Source of the DNA: Actinomycetes bacterium
GTDB lineage: Bacteria; Actinomycetota; Actinomycetes; S36-B12
Direction: 5' to 3'
NCBI GenBank assembly: GCA_030425745.1
Contig: JAUHZW010000150.1
Span: 1-5,275 of the forward strand
DNA: 5,275 nucleotides
Made by a program: the position numbers and the translations under genes. Each line of letters opens with the position of its first letter. Within the stretch, counting starts at the first letter, position 1. Below the pieces are notes generated by a model. It ran no database searches and was not told where the DNA came from. It saw only the letters and a list, made by a program, of their open reading frames with translations. Of the stretch, positions 1 through 5,275 are shown piece by piece.

Positions 1-729
1 GGTGTCGCCGGTCGGGATCTTGGTGATCTCGACGGTGTGAGCGTCGCCGTCGACCGCCGTGGCGTGGCTCTCGAAGTGGACGTTGATGCCGTACCGATCC
101 GCCACCTTCGCCAGGCCCGCGGCGAACTCGGGAACGCCGAACATGCCCGGCGTGGGCAGGATCAGGTGGATGTCCATGTTCTTCAGGACGCCCGTGCGAC
201 GCCAGTGATCCGCCGCCAGGTACGCGATCTTCTGTGGCGCACCGGCACACTTGATCGGTCCGTTCGGCTGGGTGAACACCGCCGTGCCGGAGGTCGTCGA
301 CTTGATGGCCTCCCACGTCTTGGGCGCGAGGTCGTAGCGGTAGTTGCTGGACACCTTGTTGCGTCCCAGGGTCTGGGCCACACCAGGGATGGCGTCCCAG
401 TTGAGCTGGATGCCGCTGGCCACGACGAGCCACGCGTACTCCACGGTGTCGCCGTTGTCGAGCATGACGAGGTTGTTCTCCGGGTCCACCCCCGTCGCCG
501 CGGCCTGGATCCACGTGGCACCACTGGGAATGACCGACGACTCGGGTCGAGCCGTCGGGCCGATCTCGGCCTCTCCCCCGCCCACGAGCGTCCACATGGG
601 CTGGTAGTAATGGGTCGCTGACGGCTCGATGATCGCCATGTCGGTGATGCCGGCCTTCTTCAGGCGCGCCGCGGCTGTGATGCCGGCAGTGCCTCCGCCG
701 ATGATGACGACGTCGTGACGAGTGCTCAT
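1..729 (-). CDS. sqr: Sulfide:quinone oxidoreductase, type II-like (partial, C-terminus missing)
   Basis: FAD-dependent oxidoreductase of the pyridine-nucleotide-disulfide family. The expected reaction is oxidation of sulfide to a sulfane-sulfur product, with electrons passed to membrane quinone. Seen: 243 residues beginning MSTRHDVVIIGGGTAG, with a GxGxxG dinucleotide fold at residues 11-16, an acidic strand end (IIEP, 33-36), YYQPMWT at 41-47, a second nucleotide-fold strand (LVVASG, 101-106) and PIKCAGAPQKIAYLA at 158-172. Known: KCAGAPQK around the catalytic Cys (here C161) is characteristic of mitochondrial SQRDL-like enzymes, which separates this from generic NADH dehydrogenase II. The second redox Cys and the C-terminal membrane-binding region lie beyond the left edge; the family is about 400 residues long. 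The ATG at 729 is preceded by GGGAG (738-734) with 4 nt between, and the N-terminus aligns directly with the Rossmann fold, so this start is well supported. Divergent from argG. Physiological substrate is inferred. Confidence 0.88.
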   Translation of the reverse strand, partial: MSTRHDVVIIGGGTAGITAAARLKKAGITDMAIIEPSATHYYQPMWTLVGGGEAEIGPTARPESSVIPSGATWIQAAATGVDPENNLVMLDNGDTVEYAWLVVASGIQLNWDAIPGVAQTLGRNKVSSNYRYDLAPKTWEAIKSTTSGTAVFTQPNGPIKCAGAPQKIAYLAADHWRRTGVLKNMDIHLILPTPGMFGVPEFAAGLAKVADRYGINVHFESHATAVDGDAHTVEITKIPTGDT

Positions 730-874
730 GATGCTCCCGGGATGCTGTGTGGGTCGATGGACGGCTGCCCCTCGCGCCGTCTGCTGCAAATTACTCGCAA
801 TAGCGGAGAACATCAGGCAATTGCGGGAATCGCCCGGTGCTCGTCGACCCGCCCCGAGGCTCTAGGGTTGGCCC
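730..874. promoter_or_regulatory. Divergent intergenic region between sqr and argG
   Basis: 145 bp that must hold promoters for both divergent genes. The middle (about 786-830) is AT-richer than its surroundings. It contains CGCAAT (796-801) facing ATTGCG (820-825), the perfect 8-bp palindrome GCAATTGC (817-824) and CGC-AATA-GCG (796-805). On the minus strand TAATTT (793-788) is a plausible -10 for sqr, giving a leader of about 50 nt, but no convincing -35 is visible. Such short inverted repeats could be an operator; many sqr genes are controlled by sulfide-responsive ArsR- or CsoR-type repressors. No specific known box was recognised. Confidence 0.4.
863..868 (+). promoter_or_regulatory. Candidate -10 element of argG (TAGGGT), possibly leaderless
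   Basis: TAGGGT fits the actinobacterial TANNNT -10 pattern and ends 6 nt before the GTG start at 875, so transcription could begin at the start codon itself. No clear -35 is visible at the usual distance. The alternative reading is that AGGG at 864-867, 7 nt before GTG, is a weak ribosome-binding site. The sequence alone cannot separate the two. Confidence 0.4.
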
Positions 875-2302
875 GTGTCGAAAGTACTGACCTCCCTGCC
901 CGTGGGCGAGCGCGTTGGCATCGCCTTCTCCGGCGGCCTGGACACCTCGGTGGCCGTGGCCTGGATGCGCGAGAAGGGCGCCGTTCCCTGCACCTACACC
1001 GCTGACATCGGGCAGTACGACGAGCCGGACATCGAGTCCGTCCCGGGCCGGGCGCTGCAGTACGGGGCGGAGCTCTCCCGCCTCGTCGACTGCAAGGCAT
1101 CCCTCGTGGAGGAGGGCCTGGCAGCCTTGGCCTGCGGCGCGTTCCATATCCGCTCAGGCGGCCGGCAGTACTTCAACACCACTCCCCTGGGCCGCGCTGT
1201 GACCGGCACGCTGCTCGTTCGTGCGATGCACGACGACAACGTGTCGATCTGGGGCGACGGCTCCACCTTCAAGGGCAACGACATCGAGCGGTTCTACCGC
1301 TACGGCCTGATGGCAAACCCTGAGCTGCGCATCTACAAGCCCTGGCTGGATGCCGACTTCGTCAACGAGCTCGGCGGTCGCAAGGAGATGTCGGAGTGGC
1401 TGGCCACCCACGATCTCCCGTACCGCGACAGCACCGAGAAGGCCTACTCCACGGACGCGAACATCTGGGGCGCCACGCACGAGGCGAAGACCCTCGAGCA
1501 TCTGGACACCTCCATGGAGATCGTCGAGCCCATCATGGGCGTGCGCTTCTGGGACGAGTCCGTGGCGATTCCCGCGGAGGACGTCACGATCCGGTTCGTC
1601 CAGGGCCGGCCGGTGGAGATCAACGGCCGGGCGTTCGCGTCGGCCGGCGACCTCGTCAACGAGGCCAACGCGATCGGTGGGCGTCATGGGCTGGGCATGG
1701 CCGACCAGATCGAGAACCGCATCATCGAGGCCAAGAGCCGCGGGATCTACGAGGCCCCGGGCATGGCCTTGCTGTTCATCGCCTACGAGCGGCTCCTGAG
1801 TGCGATCCACAACGAGGACACCGTCGCCAACTACCACGCTGAGGGCCGCCGACTCGGCCGCCTGCTGTACGAGGGGCGGTGGCTGGACCCGCAGTCTCTG
1901 ATGCTGCGCGAGTCACTGCAGCGGTGGGTGGCCTCCGCTGTGACCGGCGAGGTGACCCTGCGGCTGCGTCGTGGTGACGACTACACCATCCTCGACACCC
2001 GCGGCCCGGCGCTGAGTTACCACCCCGACAAGCTCTCGATGGAGCGCACCGAGGACGCCGCGTTCGGTCCCTTGGACCGGATCGGGCAGCTGACCATGCG
2101 CAACCTCGACATCGCCGACTCCCGGGCCAAGCTCGAGGTCTACGCCCAGCAGGGACAGCTGGCAGGTGATCAGGCGCACCTCATCGGCGAGCTGCGTCCC
2201 GGCGGGGCCGCGGCGATCGCCGCGATGGAGTCACCGTCCGCCCTGGCCGAGGACGAGGTCGAGTCCCTCGACCGGGCCGCCATGGAGTACGGCACCGACT
2301 GA
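875..2302 (+). CDS. argG: Argininosuccinate synthase, long (E. coli-like) class
   Basis: Cytoplasmic enzyme that joins citrulline and aspartate with ATP to give argininosuccinate, AMP and PPi, the penultimate step of arginine biosynthesis. Seen: 475 residues with the N-type ATP pyrophosphatase loop SGGLDTS at 19-25, YFNTTPLGRAVTGT at 99-112, GDGSTFKGNDIERFYRYG at 127-144, EKAYSTDANIWGATHEAK at 188-205 and SRGIYEAPGMALL at 288-300. These blocks match E. coli ArgG (447 aa, from memory) nearly word for word. Many actinobacteria carry a shorter, roughly 400-residue ArgG inside an arg cluster; this one stands alone with no arg genes beside it. The C-terminus from about residue 440 is Ala/Glu-rich and poorly conserved. 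The GTG at 875 is chosen because SKVLTSLPVGERVGIAFSGG aligns with the E. coli N-terminus. The stop is TGA at 2300-2302, 3 nt before an inverted repeat. Confidence 0.97.
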   Translation: MSKVLTSLPVGERVGIAFSGGLDTSVAVAWMREKGAVPCTYTADIGQYDEPDIESVPGRALQYGAELSRLVDCKASLVEEGLAALACGAFHIRSGGRQYFNTTPLGRAVTGTLLVRAMHDDNVSIWGDGSTFKGNDIERFYRYGLMANPELRIYKPWLDADFVNELGGRKEMSEWLATHDLPYRDSTEKAYSTDANIWGATHEAKTLEHLDTSMEIVEPIMGVRFWDESVAIPAEDVTIRFVQGRPVEINGRAFASAGDLVNEANAIGGRHGLGMADQIENRIIEAKSRGIYEAPGMALLFIAYERLLSAIHNEDTVANYHAEGRRLGRLLYEGRWLDPQSLMLRESLQRWVASAVTGEVTLRLRRGDDYTILDTRGPALSYHPDKLSMERTEDAAFGPLDRIGQLTMRNLDIADSRAKLEVYAQQGQLAGDQAHLIGELRPGGAAAIAAMESPSALAEDEVESLDRAAMEYGTD

Positions 2303-2305
2303 CAC

Positions 2306-2401
2306 TGCAGATTTGCACCGGTTACCGGTCCAGATCCGCACTTGTCAGGGGAAATGTCCGTTTGGTGCACTATTTGGACCGGGAAGCGGTGCAAATCTGC
2401 A
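2306..2401. repeat. 96-bp inverted repeat made of two facing hairpins (REP/BIME-like)
   Basis: Arms 2306-2335 and 2372-2401 are reverse complements over 30 bp with 3 mismatches; the outer 15 bp (TGCAGATTTGCACCG) are perfect. Each arm is also nearly palindromic. 2306-2320 pairs with 2326-2340 around the loop GTTAC (12 Watson-Crick pairs, one G-T, two mismatches). 2366-2381 pairs with 2387-2401 around GGAAG with a few mismatches and a bulge. The 25 nt between (2341-2365) are largely unpaired. No ORF and no T-run follows. The layout resembles paired REP units or a tiny non-autonomous element. It sits immediately after the argG stop, so it could also protect or end that transcript. Whether it is repeated in the genome cannot be seen here. 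Confidence 0.75.
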
Positions 2402-2415
2402 TCTCGCGTACGGAG

Positions 2416-2434
2416 TGAGGTGGGGCTTACCTGA
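2416..2434. promoter_or_regulatory. Candidate DtxR/IdeR iron box
   Basis: TGAGGTGGGGCTTACCTGA agrees with the actinobacterial DtxR/IdeR consensus TWAGGTTAGSCTWACCTWA at 15 of 19 positions, including both half-sites AGGT and ACCT. Downstream, TACATT (2439-2444) is a TANNNT -10 that would place a plus-strand -35 at 2416-2421, so a bound repressor would block it. The nearest downstream gene is rbpA, 89 bp further on, which is not a known iron-regulon member. The match may be chance or may control an undetected transcript. Confidence 0.4.
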
Positions 2435-2461
2435 TCCTTACATTCGCGCTGCTTGAACGCG

Positions 2462-2496
2462 GGAACGCGGGGAATACCTCCGTCGTCAAACCCGTC
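2462..2496 (+). promoter_or_regulatory. Overlapping sigma-R/SigH-like promoter candidates of rbpA
   Basis: Two candidate ECF promoters lie 9 bp apart: GGAAC (2462-2466)-N18-GTC (2485-2487) and GGAAT (2471-2475)-N18-GTC (2494-2496). The sigma-R consensus of Streptomyces is GGAAT-N18/19-GTT, so both miss only the last base in these cores. Streptomyces rbpA is known to have a sigma-R-dependent promoter, so the position fits. The second candidate would give a leader of about 20 nt. A weak housekeeping pair, TTGAAC (2453-2458)-N16-TACCTC (2475-2480), overlaps them. Confidence 0.5.
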
Positions 2497-2522
2497 ACAG
2501 CCAGCGAGTGGAAGGACACGTC

Positions 2523-2876
2523 ATGAGCGAGTCGATGCGCGGTACCCGTCTGGGAGCTCTCAGCTACGAGACCGATGCCCATGTGGTCCCGCCCGAGCGC
2601 ATGGCCGTCACCTACCTGTGTCCCCAGGGCCACCGGACGGTCGTCCCGTACTTCATCGAGGCCGAGGAGATCCCCTACGAGTGGACGTGCCGGTGCGGAC
2701 AGACCGCCGAGCGTCCCGACACCGAGGCCCCGGAGGCCAAGCCCACCAAGCCGGCTCGCACCCACTGGGACATGCTGCTGGAGCGGCGCTCCATCGCCGA
2801 TCTGGAGGAGCTCCTCGCTGAGCGCCTGGAACTGCTGCACGAGCAGCAGGGCCTGGGTCTGAAGAAGACCGCCTGA
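2523..2876 (+). CDS. rbpA: RNA polymerase-binding protein RbpA
   Basis: Small actinobacterial transcription factor that binds group 1/2 sigma factors and core RNA polymerase and stabilises the open promoter complex. Seen in 117 residues: N-terminal tail with MRGTRLGALSYETD at 5-18; the core domain, 19-60, with C33-x3-H37 and C56-x-C58 as likely metal ligands; a charged Pro/Lys/Glu linker, 61-78; and the sigma-interaction domain from ARTHWDMLLERRSIADLEEL (78-97) to about 108. Known: Streptomyces RbpA binds zinc through Cys/His residues, while the mycobacterial protein has lost them. Here the second pair is CxC rather than the CxxC I recall in Streptomyces. The ATG at 2523 is chosen over the upstream in-frame ATG at 2508 because AAGGA (2512-2516) lies 6 nt before it and the N-terminus matches the family. 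Transcribed toward fxsA. Confidence 0.96.
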   Translation: MSESMRGTRLGALSYETDAHVVPPERMAVTYLCPQGHRTVVPYFIEAEEIPYEWTCRCGQTAERPDTEAPEAKPTKPARTHWDMLLERRSIADLEELLAERLELLHEQQGLGLKKTA

Positions 2877-2895
2877 CCCGGATCTGACACCCAGC

Positions 2896-2923
2896 CGGCC
2901 CGGTCCCCTCGGGGGCCGGGCCG
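2896..2923 (+). terminator. Terminator hairpin between converging rbpA and fxsA
   Basis: A 12-bp stem (2896-2907 with 2912-2923, one T-G pair, otherwise all G-C) closes a CTCG loop. It lies 19 nt after the rbpA stop and 23 nt before the fxsA stop. On the plus strand it is followed by TTGCTGT, a weak U-rich tail; on the minus strand there is none. It probably ends rbpA and may act in both directions because the stem is symmetric. Such L- or I-shaped GC hairpins with poor U-tracts are usual in actinobacteria. Confidence 0.8.
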
Positions 2924-2946
2924 TTGCTGTCGGCGGGTCCCGCTGC

Positions 2947-3429
2947 TCAGGACTGGTCGAGTCCGCGGGGCGGATCCGGTTCGTCGTCGCGCATGTCCTC
3001 TACGTGGATCACCGTGCCCGGCACGATGTCGCCGCCGGCGAAACCCTGCGGGTTGTACACCCCGGGCATCCGCAGGGTGGTCATCCGGGCATCGAGCCAC
3101 CGCTGTGCGCGAGAGCGCACGAGACGCTGGATCGGCGGGACGATCAGGAGCAGTCCGATCAGGTCGGTCCAGAACCCCGGCACCGCCACGAGGACTCCGC
3201 CGAGCATCGTGACCGCATGTCTGCCCTGATCCGGCTGGCCACCGGTGTCGGCGGCCCGCTGGAGGTCGACCATGGCGGCCTGGCCGGCATTGCGCATGAT
3301 GGCGAAGCCGACCGGGAATCCCACGATCAGCAGCAGGATCGTCCAGCCCCAGCCGATCCACTGGGCCACGGCATACGCGGTGATGAGTTCCACCAGCGGG
3401 TAGCCGAGGAGCAGCGCACGCATCCTCAT
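2947..3429 (-). CDS. fxsA: FxsA family membrane protein
   Basis: Small integral membrane protein. E. coli FxsA, when overproduced, relieves exclusion of phage T7 by the F plasmid; its normal cellular role is not established. Seen in 160 residues: hydrophobic segments at about 5-22, 26-45 and 73-98, the last possibly a hairpin; the family block IMRNAGQAAMVDLQRA at 44-59; and VPGFWTDLIGLLLIVPPIQR at 83-102, the PGF-x-TD-x-x-G-x-LL-x-x-P signature. An Arg-rich stretch follows (103-121), and a hydrophilic acidic tail (from about 143) probably lies in the cytoplasm. The ATG at 3429 overlaps the ppm1 stop in an ATGA junction, suggesting translational coupling; AGG at 3439-3437 is 7 nt upstream. A second ATG, two codons in (3423), is also possible. 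Last gene of the lnt-ppm1-fxsA run. M. tuberculosis has an extra gene between ppm1 and fxsA (Rv2052c, from memory) that is absent here. Confidence 0.9.
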   Translation of the reverse strand: MRMRALLLGYPLVELITAYAVAQWIGWGWTILLLIVGFPVGFAIMRNAGQAAMVDLQRAADTGGQPDQGRHAVTMLGGVLVAVPGFWTDLIGLLLIVPPIQRLVRSRAQRWLDARMTTLRMPGVYNPQGFAGGDIVPGTVIHVEDMRDDEPDPPRGLDQS

Positions 3430-4214
3430 GACGGCGCCTGCCCGCGCTGACGACGCTGATGGGCCCGGCGACGAAGGCGGGTGACCTTGTCATCGAGCCC
3501 CCACACCGTGACGCGCCAGAGGGCCTCGGCGACGATCTTGCGGCTCATCTTGCTGGCACCGGCAGTGCGCTCCACGAAGGTGATGGGGACCTCGCGAACC
3601 GTCAGGCCGCGCTGGACGGCCCGCCACGCGAGGTCGATCTGGAAGCAGTACCCCTGTGAGGCGACCTCGTGGAGATCCAACTGACGCAGCGTCGAGGCCC
3701 GGAAAGCGCGATAGCCACCCGTGGCGTCATGGATGGGGACCCCGAGGGCCAGCCGTGTGTACGCGGTACCGCCGCGCGAGATCAGCTGGCGCGACACCGG
3801 CCAGTTCTCGGTGCGACCGCCGGGCACCCAGCGCGACCCCAGCACGAGGTCGGCAGAGCGCAGGGCATCCAGGAGGCGGGGCAACTGCTCAGGCTGGTGC
3901 GATCCGTCCGCATCCATCTCGACGACGACGTCGTACCCGTTCTGCAGCGCCCACGCGAACCCGGCCAGATAGGCGGCACCGAGTCCCTCCTTGCCGAGGC
4001 GGTGCATGACATGGATGTGCTCGTCGGTCGACGCCAGCTCGTCAGCGATCCGTCCGGTGCCGTCCGGCGAGTTGTCGTCTGCGACCAGGATGTGCGCCTC
4101 CGGCACGCTGGTGCGGACCCGCTCCACGATCACCGGCAGGGTCTCCCGCTCATTGAACGTGGGGATGATGACGACGATCCGACCGAGGTCCGAGAAGTCC
4201 AGCGCTGCCACCAC
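3426..4214 (-). CDS. ppm1: Polyprenol-phosphate mannose synthase (Ppm1/DPM1, GT2 family)
   Basis: Transfers mannose from GDP-mannose to polyprenyl phosphate on the inner face of the membrane, making the donor for protein O-mannosylation and lipoglycan assembly. Seen in 262 residues: GT-A fold start VVIIPTFNERETL at 14-26; VADDNSPDGTG at 44-54 (nucleotide site); EMDADGSHQPEQLP at 99-112 with the metal-binding DAD; GSRWVPGG at 126-133; HDATGGYRAFR at 162-172; and GASKMS at 219-224. No transmembrane segment is visible and the C-terminus is basic (RLRRRAHQRRQRGQ), so it is probably peripheral and depends on a partner. It matches the D2 domain of mycobacterial Ppm1. The start is ambiguous between tandem GTG codons at 4214 and 4211; only a weak AGG (4222-4220), overlapping the lnt stop, precedes them. 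Six nt and no frame change separate it from lnt; it overlaps fxsA by 4 nt. Confidence 0.95.
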   Translation of the reverse strand: MVAALDFSDLGRIVVIIPTFNERETLPVIVERVRTSVPEAHILVADDNSPDGTGRIADELASTDEHIHVMHRLGKEGLGAAYLAGFAWALQNGYDVVVEMDADGSHQPEQLPRLLDALRSADLVLGSRWVPGGRTENWPVSRQLISRGGTAYTRLALGVPIHDATGGYRAFRASTLRQLDLHEVASQGYCFQIDLAWRAVQRGLTVREVPITFVERTAGASKMSRKIVAEALWRVTVWGLDDKVTRLRRRAHQRRQRGQAPS

Positions 4215-4220
4215 CCCAGC

Positions 4221-5275
4221 CTAGGTGATGTCGGCCGGAGCGTCGTGCGCCTGTCGACGTCGGGCGCGCCGACCCAGCAGGCCACCCACGGTGACCGCCG
4301 CGACCACCAAAAGGGACACGACCCACTCCAGCGGCGCCGCGACGACCGTCGCCCACGTAGGTGCATCGACCAGATCGACGTCGGCGATGAACCAGCCCAC
4401 GTCACCCTCCGGAATCGTCGTCGCCAAACGCCGATCCGGGAGGATCTCTGCGGAGATGCCCGACGTGGCCGCGACGAGGACGGTCCGGCCGGTCTCTGCC
4501 GCCCGCATCCGCTCGATCTGCACCTGCTGATCGGGCTGAGCAGTGTCCCCGTAGGTCGCGTTGTTGGTCTGGACAGTGATCACCTGCGCTCCCCCATGCA
4601 CGACGGCCGACACCACGTCGCTGTAGGCGATCTCGAAGCAGATGACGTCACCGACGGCGACGCCGGCGATGTCGAGATTTCCGGGACGATCCCCCGCGGC
4701 GAAGTCGCGCGGGATCCGGTCGAAGCGCCCGATGACCTCGGACAGCTGGGCACGGAACGGGATGTACTCACCGAACGGTACCGGGTGGGTCTTGACGTAC
4801 AGATCTGTCGGGCCGCGGTCTGGGGTCCACACGATGCCCACGTTCCAGACCATGTCCGGATCGTCGGGCGATGTGGTGACAGCACCCACCAGGATCGGCG
4901 CCCCGACAGCGCGTGCCGCCGCCGTGATGTCGGCGGCGACGGTGGCGTCGGAGAACGGGTCGATATCCGAGGCGTTCTCCGGCCACAGCACGAAGTCAGG
5001 CGGCGAGGCGTCTCCGCGGTCGATCGCGGCGGCCAGGTCCAGCGTCTGGGCCACATGGTTCTCAAGGACGGCTCGACGCACATCCATGGCACCCATCCCC
5101 GTCTGGGGGGTCCCGCCCTGGAGGACCGCGATGGTCGCCGTCTCACCCGTGGGAGCCGGAGTCGCCCAGGGAGCCAGCCACCCGGCCAGAGCCGTCACCG
5201 CAGCGATCGTCACGCCGTTGGCGACGGCAGCCCTCCATCGCGCGCGCGTCAAGGCCACGGCCAGCGCCGTCAGAC
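4221..5275 (-). CDS. lnt: Apolipoprotein N-acyltransferase (partial, N-terminus missing)
   Basis: Membrane enzyme that adds the third acyl chain to the N-terminal Cys of lipoproteins using phospholipid as donor. The visible 350 residues are the C-terminal part of a roughly 500-residue family. Numbering from the GTG at 5258: a hydrophobic segment at 12-32, then an extracytoplasmic nitrilase-fold domain from about 41 to 300, then a last transmembrane helix at about 309-328 and a basic cytoplasmic tail. The Glu-Lys-Cys triad is intact: E94 in LWPEN, K156 in LYVKTHPVPFGEYIPF and C207 in VICFEIAYSD, matching E. coli E267, K335 and C387. TNNATYGDTAQPDQQ (231-245) is also typical. The reading frame stays open to the window edge (LTALA before GTG 5258), so 5258 is not the true start; about 150-180 residues with most membrane helices lie outside. 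Ends with TAG (4223-4221) in the same frame as ppm1. Equivalent to the D1 domain of mycobacterial Ppm1. Confidence 0.94.
   Translation of the reverse strand, partial: LTALAVALTRARWRAAVANGVTIAAVTALAGWLAPWATPAPTGETATIAVLQGGTPQTGMGAMDVRRAVLENHVAQTLDLAAAIDRGDASPPDFVLWPENASDIDPFSDATVAADITAAARAVGAPILVGAVTTSPDDPDMVWNVGIVWTPDRGPTDLYVKTHPVPFGEYIPFRAQLSEVIGRFDRIPRDFAAGDRPGNLDIAGVAVGDVICFEIAYSDVVSAVVHGGAQVITVQTNNATYGDTAQPDQQVQIERMRAAETGRTVLVAATSGISAEILPDRRLATTIPEGDVGWFIADVDLVDAPTWATVVAAPLEWVVSLLVVAAVTVGGLLGRRARRRQAHDAPADIT

Noticed and set aside
37..621. 194-codon plus-strand open frame at the left end
   Set aside because: Antisense to the sqr frame, which has unmistakable FAD-binding and KCAGAPQK motifs; the product is Arg/His/Val-rich with no domain.
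1154..1837. 227-codon minus-strand open frame inside argG
   Set aside because: Fully antisense to a strongly conserved argG region, no recognisable domain, and composition as expected from the complement of GC-rich codons.
2210..2223. Perfect palindrome GCGGCGATCGCCGC in argG
   Set aside because: It encodes an Ala-rich stretch of the argG C-terminus, and such palindromes arise easily from GC-rich Ala/Ile codons.
2306..2401. Integron attC site as an explanation of the hairpin repeat
   Set aside because: No GTTRRRY core or matching R/L box layout is visible, and neighbouring genes are housekeeping genes, not cassettes.
2508..2522. Upstream ATG giving rbpA a five-residue extension
   Set aside because: The AAGGA ribosome-binding site lies inside the extension and is correctly placed for the ATG at 2523; known RbpA proteins begin near that second Met.
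2675..3493. Long minus-strand open frame of 272 codons across fxsA and the rbpA 3' end
   Set aside because: It lies in another frame over fxsA, whose frame has clear family motifs and membrane segments, and it runs antisense into rbpA. Its Arg/Pro/Ala-rich product is typical of a GC-rich shadow frame.

Overview
This is a GC-rich (by eye about two thirds G+C) chromosomal segment from an actinobacterium. The best evidence is an rbpA gene, whose product binds RNA polymerase and is found essentially only in Actinobacteria. It lies opposite ppm1 (polyprenol-phosphate mannose synthase) and fxsA, next to an apolipoprotein N-acyltransferase (lnt). From memory, this matches the Mycobacterium tuberculosis block Rv2050 (rbpA) / Rv2051c (ppm1, an Lnt-Ppm fusion) / Rv2053c (fxsA). 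GTG starts and the codon bias fit the same group. I cannot assign a genus.

Layout. (1) 1-729, minus strand: N-terminal 243 residues of a type II-like sulfide:quinone oxidoreductase, running off the left edge. (2) 730-874: a divergent intergenic region with a possible leaderless-type argG promoter and a few AT-richer inverted repeats. (3) 875-2302, plus: complete argG of the long, E. coli-like class. (4) 2303-2522: 220 bases without a gene but rich in signals. They hold a 96-bp inverted repeat whose two arms are each hairpins (2306-2401), a good match to the actinobacterial DtxR/IdeR iron box (2416-2434), and two overlapping sigma-R/SigH-like promoter candidates (2462-2496). (5) 2523-2876, plus: rbpA, followed by a strong GC hairpin (2896-2923) between the converging rbpA and fxsA. 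(6) 5275-2947, minus: the tightly packed run lnt > ppm1 > fxsA. lnt and ppm1 are separated by 6 nt and ppm1 and fxsA overlap by 4 nt. lnt is cut by the right edge and lacks its N-terminal membrane part.

How the genes work together. Lnt and Ppm1 both serve the cell envelope: Lnt N-acylates lipoproteins, and Ppm1 makes the lipid-linked mannose donor for protein mannosylation and lipoglycans. In mycobacteria they are one polypeptide. Here they are separate, but ppm1 lies in the same reading frame as lnt, divided from it only by one TAG codon and two sense codons. FxsA is a small membrane protein of unclear role. RbpA tunes transcription initiation and is stress-induced in relatives. ArgG supplies arginine biosynthesis, and the quinone-linked flavoprotein suggests aerobic sulfide oxidation or detoxification.

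The housekeeping genes look ordinary. The points most worth a second look are the double-hairpin repeat, the iron-box-like palindrome upstream of rbpA, the in-frame lnt-TAG-ppm1 junction, and the shortened CxC metal motif of RbpA. I found no CRISPR array, tRNA, rRNA, insertion sequence or phage gene.
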